A stretch of DNA of 9,424 nucleotides, from the NCBI GenBank assembly GCA_030636255.1, contig DAOVXH010000060.1, positions 1-9,424 of the forward strand. The letters run 5' to 3'. Numbering within the stretch: the stretch's first letter is position 1; each line of letters opens with the position of its first letter. The DNA is from Methanomassiliicoccales archaeon. GTDB lineage: Archaea > Thermoplasmatota > Thermoplasmata > SG8-5. The notes beneath the pieces are model-generated. The model had not been told where the DNA came from, did no database searches, and was given only the letters and a program-made list of their open reading frames with translations. A program made the position numbers and the translations under genes. Below, in pieces: positions 1 to 6,034 of the stretch.

Positions 1-263
1 GCGAATTTGGAGCGATTGCTCTTCTTGAAAAGCGCACAGACTGCCTTGTTTGGCAGGGCATAAATCTCCACAACAAAGGGAAATCCCTTGTAAAATTGCG
101 GCAAATGGCGCTCATCCATATCCTTGTTGGACAGATACTCCCTGTAAGCATCAAGATAGTCTTTTACAAAATCTTCCATGGATTGAGAATCTATTTCCAT
201 ACCCGACATTGGCTCACCAATGGATTCATCAGAATCCACATCATCTCTCTTCTTGGCACACAT
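1..263 (-). CDS. Hypothetical protein, 5' part only (runs off left edge)
   Basis: An open frame starts at the ATG on 263-261 and stays open for 87 codons to the window edge, so the C-terminal part is missing. The visible protein begins MCAKKRDDVDSDESIGEP, an acidic and probably disordered first 28 residues with alternative Met codons at 19, 22 and 29. A more ordered segment follows, containing EDFVKDYLDAYREYLSNKD (a likely amphipathic helix) and then GFPFVVEIYALPNKAVCALFKK, which looks like a beta strand pair. No signal peptide or membrane segment is visible, so it is probably cytoplasmic. The start is supported by a TATA box at 296-302, by GGTG (complementary to the archaeal anti-Shine-Dalgarno) 5 bases before the ATG, and by an in-frame stop upstream near 330-332. 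I do not recognise the family and assign no function. It is separated from the next gene by a hairpin terminator, so it is probably its own transcription unit. Confidence 0.72.
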   Translation of the reverse strand, partial: MCAKKRDDVDSDESIGEPMSGMEIDSQSMEDFVKDYLDAYREYLSNKDMDERHLPQFYKGFPFVVEIYALPNKAVCALFKKSNRSKF

Positions 264-295
264 TTTAGCACCTATACTGGATTGATTTTGCCCAG

Positions 296-302
296 TATAT
301 AA
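296..302 (-). promoter_or_regulatory. Archaeal TATA box for the left-edge gene
   Basis: The minus strand reads TTATATA here, centred about 36 bases upstream of the ATG at 263. With the usual archaeal TATA-to-start distance of about 26-27 bases, transcription would begin near 272, leaving a leader of about 9 bases that still contains GGTG. Position and sequence are seen directly; the transcription start is inferred. Confidence 0.5.
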
Positions 303-310
303 TTTGTGTT

Positions 311-341
311 GAAAAATGAAAGAAAGGGGCTATTAGGCCCC
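311..341 (-). terminator. Hairpin plus T-rich tract ending the beta-helix gene
   Basis: Starting 7 bases after the stop codon of the 349-2568 gene, the minus strand forms a perfect GGGGC/GCCCC stem (341-337 with 330-326) around a 6-base loop. It is followed by a T-rich run, TTTCTTTCATTTTT (325-312). This looks like an intrinsic terminator. Archaea terminate mainly at T-runs, so the T tract may matter more than the stem. It insulates the downstream gene, which has its own TATA box immediately after. Confidence 0.55.
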
Positions 342-348
342 AGATAGC

Positions 349-555
349 TTAGTAATCCACAGTCCACACAGTGAAAGCATCCACATGAACCCAGTAGGCA
401 TTTCCCTGGCTCATATCTACGGTGCTCAGGTCATCTTTGTCTATGACAAATGGTGCCACCGAATCATAGATTGAAATCCAGTCAACCCCCTTGCCAAGCA
501 GGGAATCTGAGGCCAGTTCATTTGTAGCAGATGGATAGCTTACAAGATTCCAGCC
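349..555 (-). repeat. Direct repeat copy 1: coding block for the C-terminal GWN repeat
   Basis: These 69 codons, including the stop, align without gaps to 5828-6034. By hand count about 170 of 207 bases match (~82%), including 24 identical bases at 391-414 and 20 at 527-546. Similarity ends at the stop codon. Both copies lie on the minus strand, about 5.5 kb apart, flanking the regulator. Confidence 0.85.
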
Positions 556-2568
556 AGGATTAAGGTCAATGTCGGTAGAATCAGGCACCTGTCCAGCAGT
601 CACCCATTGATCATCTGCCAATGCATAAATCCAGAGGCCCATGGTTCTATCAATATTACTCAAATCATTTACTGATGGAGAGCTCAATGGAGAATATGTC
701 TTCCATGGGTCGGAAAAATTGGTTGGATCATAGTATTTCACATACCTATACTGCAATATTTGCATGACACTTTCCGGGCTGCCGGATTGTAATGCCAAAG
801 GTGTGGATGCCATATTCCAACCAATATTCACTGATACAGAGTTCTTCCCCCCCTGGGTCTCGCTATTGCCGAAGTCCTCACTGGCATCGACTGCTCTCAC
901 ATAATAGTAGTAATTATTTGTATCTCCATAACCTGCATCAATATCCTCAAATAATCCAATTCCGGCAGACACCTGGCCTATGTATGAATAACCTGCTCCA
1001 GTATCATCGAAGCTTGTGCCTCTGTAAATTTCATATCTGTCCAGTGAAGCATCATCGGCAGACAGTGTCCAGCTAATGTTTACATTATTGTCTCTGAGTT
1101 CTGCCCACACATCAACTGGCGGCTCTGGACCGGTGGATGGGACTACCAATTCCATAAGTGGATAATTATCTGACTGCATAGGTGTGTCTCCTATGCCATC
1201 ACTTCCTGCAATATCCTGATTGGGACCTGAAAAACTGTCAATACCAGTATAGTCCACCCAGTAATTTCCTCCTGTGGGATAGCCATCATCCCAGAAATTA
1301 CTGTCAGCATCTACTTGACCATTTATTGTTCCAGTCATAAAATTATTGTGATAAACCAGGTTTCCGGCTACCCATTGTCTCATGACAATACCATAATTAG
1401 CCAAGCTTACAGTGTTGTATGCAAACACATTGTCGGTTGCAGGAGCTAGATATGCGCCTGTTCTGTCCATGGCATCCACAATGATTGCGTCACCAGCTGG
1501 ATTGGTGCCGTCATTTGAAACTGTATTGTATTCTATGAAGCTATTGATTGAAGACCTAATCCAGATATTGATACCCCATGTGAGTCCAGGGCTTCGAACA
1601 TCATTGTTTGTCACATAACAGCCATCTGAAAGCAGTAAATCAATACCAAAATACGAATTTCTCACTGTGCAGTCCCTTACGGTGCATCCTGTGGAAAGTA
1701 CCAGATCTATTCCGGTTGCGGACATTTCAGTATTCTGATTCTCAACTATTACATTCTCACAGTTTACAAGATATATCTGACCGGCTCCTTCAGGAACAGT
1801 GCCACCAACTACATTTTTCCAGTAATATACCGGATTTCCATTCACGGTATTTGAAGTGTCAATATCATGATCATAATAAGAATAGGTATAGCCCAGAATA
1901 GCAATGCCATCATTTGTCATGACATTGTTTCTGAAGGTATTGCCAGTGCAATAATCCATCCGCATGGTTGCCCAGTTGTTTGCTCCAATGTTTCCATCAA
2001 AATAATTGTTATTTGAGTGGTCAATAAATATGCCATATCTCCAGGGTTCAGCAACAGGGGACACTGAAACATCGTTTCGTTCTATGGTGTTTCCATCTGA
2101 ATAAGATAAGAATATTCCAGAACCGGAACCTGCAGAACCTTGGACAATATTATCCGCAATCGTGCATCCCTGAACCGCATCCAGGCCTATTCCCGGTGAG
2201 GCAGTGGTAGTAAATCCTATTATGCTCACGCCATCAACAGTTGCCGTGAAACTGGTCACTGTTGTGGTAGCCACATCTTCACCCAATACAGTTATGGCCT
2301 TATTCACATTGACATTTTCGGCATATGTGCCCACACCGACAAAAATTGTATGGCCTGGCCAGGTATCTGCATCACTAATGGCATCTTGAATATTTCTGAA
2401 TGTTTCACCTGTATCCAGGTTCTCCACATCTTCCGGTGGTGCTGTCGGCTGATCTTTGACATCACTTCCCAGGACATTATCATCCAGAATAAACAGCCCT
2501 GAAAAACCGGCCATTAACATCATAATGCTCAATGAGTAGATTATTACTCTCTCCTTATTATTGCCCAT
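349..2568 (-). CDS. Secreted NosD-like beta-helix protein with FN3 and C-terminal GWN module
   Basis: Predicted exported cell-surface protein of 739 residues. Residues 1-28 form a signal peptide or N-terminal anchor: a charged start (MGNNKER) and a hydrophobic stretch 8-28. Residues ~50-480 are a right-handed parallel beta-helix of the NosD/CASH type, with many turns of the form GIxLxxSxGCTVRDCTVRNS and the family's typical closing block NFWDDGYPTGGNYWVDYTG (~424-442) followed by GSDGIGDTP. Such folds often bind or process polysaccharide, but no catalytic residues can be assigned. Residues ~485-575 are a fibronectin-III domain (WTLSADD, YYYYVRAVD). Residues 583-739 are two tandem repeats, each starting GWN (583 and 672), ending in TVWTVDY. 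There is no C-terminal membrane helix or PGF-CTERM-like tail. An earlier in-frame ATG at 2586 gives six more residues, but the ATG at 2568 has a perfect GGAGG 7 bases upstream and is preferred. It is divergent from the regulator gene and likely co-regulated with it. Confidence 0.88.
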   Translation of the reverse strand: MGNNKERVIIYSLSIMMLMAGFSGLFILDDNVLGSDVKDQPTAPPEDVENLDTGETFRNIQDAISDADTWPGHTIFVGVGTYAENVNVNKAITVLGEDVATTTVTSFTATVDGVSIIGFTTTASPGIGLDAVQGCTIADNIVQGSAGSGSGIFLSYSDGNTIERNDVSVSPVAEPWRYGIFIDHSNNNYFDGNIGANNWATMRMDYCTGNTFRNNVMTNDGIAILGYTYSYYDHDIDTSNTVNGNPVYYWKNVVGGTVPEGAGQIYLVNCENVIVENQNTEMSATGIDLVLSTGCTVRDCTVRNSYFGIDLLLSDGCYVTNNDVRSPGLTWGINIWIRSSINSFIEYNTVSNDGTNPAGDAIIVDAMDRTGAYLAPATDNVFAYNTVSLANYGIVMRQWVAGNLVYHNNFMTGTINGQVDADSNFWDDGYPTGGNYWVDYTGIDSFSGPNQDIAGSDGIGDTPMQSDNYPLMELVVPSTGPEPPVDVWAELRDNNVNISWTLSADDASLDRYEIYRGTSFDDTGAGYSYIGQVSAGIGLFEDIDAGYGDTNNYYYYVRAVDASEDFGNSETQGGKNSVSVNIGWNMASTPLALQSGSPESVMQILQYRYVKYYDPTNFSDPWKTYSPLSSPSVNDLSNIDRTMGLWIYALADDQWVTAGQVPDSTDIDLNPGWNLVSYPSATNELASDSLLGKGVDWISIYDSVAPFVIDKDDLSTVDMSQGNAYWVHVDAFTVWTVDY

Positions 2569-2575
2569 CTTGAGT

Positions 2576-2580
2576 CCTCC
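2576..2580 (-). promoter_or_regulatory. Ribosome binding site that decides the start at 2568
   Basis: The minus strand reads GGAGG, followed by a 7-base spacer (ACTCAAG) and the ATG at 2568. The upstream in-frame ATG at 2586 has no such site and lies at or before the predicted transcription start (~2585), so initiation at 2568 is strongly favoured. Confidence 0.75.
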
Positions 2581-2608
2581 TGTCATTATAATCGATATTG
2601 TCGAGTAG

Positions 2609-2615
2609 ATATAAA
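2609..2615 (-). promoter_or_regulatory. TATA box for the beta-helix surface gene
   Basis: The minus strand reads TTTATAT, centred at 2612. Counting about 27 bases downstream puts transcription start near 2585, a leader of about 17 bases that holds the GGAGG site. It occupies the same bases as the TATA box of the divergent regulator gene. Confidence 0.5.
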
Positions 2616-2617
2616 TA
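2610..2617 (+). promoter_or_regulatory. TATA box for the regulator gene
   Basis: The plus strand reads TATAAATA, close to the archaeal TATA consensus. Its expected start site is near 2640, about 9 bases before the ATG at 2649. The bases before that ATG (AATCAACC) contain no Shine-Dalgarno sequence, so the mRNA is probably read as near-leaderless. It overlaps the minus-strand TATA box. Confidence 0.55.
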
Positions 2618-2648
2618 CATTGGCTGAATACCCCTCATTTAATCAACC

Positions 2649-5600
2649 ATGTCAATAATTAATTTCAAGATACTGCTATCCCTGAGCCGGATGAAAGAGC
2701 CAGATACCATTACCAGTCTGTCTGAAAAATTGAATTTCACTGTGCCTTTTATATCAAAAGAAATTGGAAAAATGCATGATGCTGAAATCATCATCAAGGA
2801 GAGGGTTGGCAAAAAGGTCTATGTCTGTGCAAATCAGGATAGCCAGGTTATAAAAGCCATCAATGCTCTGAATAGTTCCCAGATAAAGGATGAGCATCTG
2901 GAAAAAATTTTCTCATCAAATACAAGCATCAAAGTATTATCCAGTCTCCTTGAGGGCCAGAAAGGAATTAAAGAACTAGCCGAGGAAACCGGTAAGACAC
3001 AGAGGACCATATATAGAATAATAAGAGATATTAAAGAAATTCAAGAAGACCTGATTGATGAAAGTACACATGAGAGGAAATATATTTTGAACAGGAAAAA
3101 TAAAAATATAAAGCAGATTATAAAAATTATTGAACAGCTGAATATTGAAAGCCTGGCTATAGAATCAAAGATAAAATTCCCACTGAAAAAAAGACAGCAG
3201 GCATTACTTCACCTATTAGAATTTCAAGAAGATGAAAATGAACGCACAGCCCCAAGGTCAATGGCCCAGGATGGAATTGCAGACGGTATTGGCATTCAAA
3301 AAAAGCATGTGCCAAGAATTTTGAATCAATTAATCGAACTGAATCGAATAACAGAAAGAAAGGTGCATGTTCCTGGAAAGAAGCAGAGGGTAAAAGCATA
3401 CTTTCTGACTGGAAATGGCTGGACCCATGCAAATGATATGAAAAAGCAATTATTAACCTACAGAGTGGAAATTTCTAATGAAGCTGGAAATAACCAGACA
3501 GTACAATTATCCCAGGCATCCGAGGTTCTTGGTCTTCATCTGAGCTTTATGGAACTCATCAAACTGGTGAGTGGCAATAGAATTGACTGCCAGAATGCCG
3601 TTGAAATTGATGCCCTGAAGAAATATGCAAAGGTAGTATTTACTGAGGAGCCGTTCATACAACCATACTTTTTTGGCAGGGACAGAGAATTGGAGGAGCT
3701 CAGAGAACTTGTAAGTTCCAGGGAATTGGGCACTGTTTACATTACTGGACCCTCGGGCATTGGAAAGACCAGCCTCATGAAGAAATTAGGCAGTGAATTG
3801 AAGATTAGGTGGAATATTTTCTCATTCAGATTTGATGAGAGGACATCACTGAGAGGCTTTTTGAAAGGATTATCAAATTTCCTTAGTAGAATTGGCTGTC
3901 ATGGCCTGAAATCACACATGGAACTCAATATTTCCCTGGATGTGGAGGAAGTAATTCTCATAATTCAGAATGATGCTCAAAATGCAGAAACCTTGCTACT
4001 TCTGGATAATATCCACAAAATGAATCGAGACATCACCAGATTTATTTCAAGATTAATTGAGAACGAATTGCCTGGGCTGGGCCTATTATTTTTTGGAATA
4101 GATTGCTCCAATATTCCTTACTATGCCAGAAAGAGTTCTTTAGAAATTAAATTAGAGGGGCTGGGCAGAGAGGAAAGTATTTCCTTATTGAGGCATCGCA
4201 GAAATGTTCCTGAGTCCAGTTTTGACATGATTTACAAGATGACATCTGGTAATCCATTGTTTCTTGAACTGATCAATGTAGAAAAAATCCCCCAGGAAGG
4301 AGATATTCACCAGTACATGAAGGAGGGCCTCATCATATCCCTGACACAGCCACAAATCAATTTGCTGAAATTGATATCCACCCTGAGAAATCCTGTGACC
4401 TTCATGGATATTTTGCATATTGTGACCATTGGCCAGGCAAATATTGGTTATGACGAAGACATATCAGATATTGTAGAAGTTCTGGTGGAAAAATCCCTTA
4501 TCAAGGTCAAGGACCAGGATACATACGAGACACATGATATTGTAAAGAATATATTCTATTCTATATGTACATCAGAGGAGAAAATTAAAAATCACGGCCT
4601 TCTGGCCAGCTATTACTCTGTGAACCAGATTGACGCCCCAGTGCAGATAGAAATGTTATATCATCATCTTAAAGCCAATAAGATGGATGATTTCCTGGAA
4701 CTGGCAATAGCCCAGGGTTCAGAGCTTATATCAAAAGGTTATGTAAGAGAACTATCAGGGCTGCTCAATGAACTGGATATGAATTCAATTCACCCTGAAG
4801 AGCGTATAAATATTCACCTGTTCAATGGAGAGATTGATTTCATCCTGGGATCCTGGGAAAGTTCGATAGAGGCCTACAAGGGTGCCCTGGATCTGATAAG
4901 AAGAGAATCCGGGAACCCTACCAGAGAATCCGAGTGTCTCAGAAATATTGGAAAGGTATTTTACCTCCAGGAGGAGAATGAAAAGGCCCTGGAATATCTG
5001 AATGAAAGCCTTGAACTGTCCAAAAAGGGAAATGATGTGGTGGGTCAGGCATTCTGTTACCTGCATTTAGGAACTGCCCACTGGCTCCGTGCAGAGGTGG
5101 ATTCCAGTTCGGAGATGGCAAAAAAGGGACTGAAGCTCATAGAAAATCAGAAACAGCCCATGCTGACAGCCAGATTATACAGGCTGGAAGGAATTACTCT
5201 ATCGAAAAAAGGATTGTACCAGGAGTCCATTGAACTTCATAAAAAGGCAATAGTGGAGCTTGAGGAAATCGGCGATATACAGTATCTCACAAACATGTAC
5301 CTGAACATCGGCGGAACATATACACAGATGGGAAATCTGGAGAATGCGGAGCAATATCTTGACAAGGCCCTTTTAATGGCCAGACAAACCTCAAATCTGC
5401 GTTACACAGCTCACATATATGCAGACATGGCAGAGAATCATGTTCTCCAGAGAGACTTGGAAAAGGCAATGGAATCCTGTGACCAGGCCGAACGCCTGTT
5501 TAGAGCATTTGGAGAAAAATGGATACTCTCATACACACAGATGATATATGGAATGATACATCGGGAGAAGAAGAACTGGAAGACCTCGGAGGAATTTTTC

Positions 5601-5816
5601 CTGAACGCAATGAAACTGGCCAGTGAATGTCATCAGGCATATTATCACACCCGTAGCTGTTTCGAGTTTGGCATAATGCACAAGATGAATGGCAGCAAGA
5701 AGAAGGCACTAAAATACCTGAACGAGGCAAATGCTGGTTGGAGAGATATAGATAACCAGTTCCAACTGGAACGCACATTGAAAGTTATTGACGAGATTAA
5801 GGCAAACAATCAATAA
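2649..5816 (+). CDS. Multi-winged-helix STAND ATPase with TPR repeats, probable transcription regulator
   Basis: Large cytoplasmic signal-transducing regulator of 1055 residues. Domains in order: winged helix 1 (~1-65, core ITSLSEKLNFTVPFISKEIG); winged helix 2 (~88-150, core IKELAEETGKTQRTIYRII); winged helix 3 (~183-262, core DGIADGIGIQKKHVPRILNQ from 208, with wing to KAYFLTGNG); a linker; then an AAA/STAND NTPase opening with FFGRDRELEEL (341-351). Walker A is GPSGIGKTS at 367-375. The Walker B-like strand LLLLDN has D453 followed by N454. The STAND GNP motif (TSGNPLFLELI) is at 534-536. Residues ~580-665 are probably a winged-helix lid. From ~720 to ~1045 there are TPR-type helical repeats (for example NIGKVFYLQEENEKALEYLN and NIGGTYTQMGNLENAEQYLD). 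By analogy with MalT-like STAND proteins, TPRs would sense a ligand or partner and the NTPase would switch assembly, with DNA binding here N-terminal rather than C-terminal. The trigger and target are unknown. Start choice follows the TATA box at 2610-2617. Confidence 0.85.
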   Translation: MSIINFKILLSLSRMKEPDTITSLSEKLNFTVPFISKEIGKMHDAEIIIKERVGKKVYVCANQDSQVIKAINALNSSQIKDEHLEKIFSSNTSIKVLSSLLEGQKGIKELAEETGKTQRTIYRIIRDIKEIQEDLIDESTHERKYILNRKNKNIKQIIKIIEQLNIESLAIESKIKFPLKKRQQALLHLLEFQEDENERTAPRSMAQDGIADGIGIQKKHVPRILNQLIELNRITERKVHVPGKKQRVKAYFLTGNGWTHANDMKKQLLTYRVEISNEAGNNQTVQLSQASEVLGLHLSFMELIKLVSGNRIDCQNAVEIDALKKYAKVVFTEEPFIQPYFFGRDRELEELRELVSSRELGTVYITGPSGIGKTSLMKKLGSELKIRWNIFSFRFDERTSLRGFLKGLSNFLSRIGCHGLKSHMELNISLDVEEVILIIQNDAQNAETLLLLDNIHKMNRDITRFISRLIENELPGLGLLFFGIDCSNIPYYARKSSLEIKLEGLGREESISLLRHRRNVPESSFDMIYKMTSGNPLFLELINVEKIPQEGDIHQYMKEGLIISLTQPQINLLKLISTLRNPVTFMDILHIVTIGQANIGYDEDISDIVEVLVEKSLIKVKDQDTYETHDIVKNIFYSICTSEEKIKNHGLLASYYSVNQIDAPVQIEMLYHHLKANKMDDFLELAIAQGSELISKGYVRELSGLLNELDMNSIHPEERINIHLFNGEIDFILGSWESSIEAYKGALDLIRRESGNPTRESECLRNIGKVFYLQEENEKALEYLNESLELSKKGNDVVGQAFCYLHLGTAHWLRAEVDSSSEMAKKGLKLIENQKQPMLTARLYRLEGITLSKKGLYQESIELHKKAIVELEEIGDIQYLTNMYLNIGGTYTQMGNLENAEQYLDKALLMARQTSNLRYTAHIYADMAENHVLQRDLEKAMESCDQAERLFRAFGEKWILSYTQMIYGMIHREKKNWKTSEEFFLNAMKLASECHQAYYHTRSCFEFGIMHKMNGSKKKALKYLNEANAGWRDIDNQFQLERTLKVIDEIKANNQ

Positions 5817-5827
5817 TTTCGTCCGAA

Positions 5828-6034
5828 CTAGTAATCCACAGTCCACACCGTGAAGGCATCCACATGAATCCAGTAGGCATTTCCCTGGCTCATGGTTATG
5901 GTGTTCAGATTACTTTCATCTCTTATGAATGGTGAAACTGAATCATATACTGCGACCCAATTGACCCCCATGCCAAGCAGGGAATCAAATGCCTGTTCAT
6001 TTGTGGCAGATGGATAGCTTACAAGGTTCCAGCC
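5828..6034 (-). repeat. Direct repeat copy 2: coding block for the C-terminal GWN repeat
   Basis: This is the partner of 349-555, of equal length and gapless. The encoded ends share GWNLVSYPSATNE, DSLLGxGVxW, YDSVxPF, MSQGNAYW and HVDAFTVWTVDY. The preceding STDIDLxP linker is shared too, so protein similarity extends further than the strongest DNA match. Confidence 0.85.

Noticed and set aside
50..302. Two short plus-strand open frames at the left end
   Set aside because: They lie opposite a minus-strand frame open from its ATG to the edge with a TATA box and ribosome site; their own translations have no recognisable features and no good promoter.
2569..2586. ATG at 2586 as the start of the beta-helix protein
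   Set aside because: The later ATG at 2568 has GGAGG at the right spacing, and 2586 lies at or upstream of the predicted transcription start.
5818..5827. Inverted repeat TTCG-TC-CGAA in the convergent gap as a bidirectional terminator
   Set aside because: The stem is only 4 bp with a 2-base loop and no T tract follows on either strand; probably chance.
349..6034. Direct repeats as the ends of a mobile element carrying the regulator
   Set aside because: The repeats are protein-coding C-termini in frame; there is no transposase or integrase, no terminal inverted repeats and no target-site duplication.
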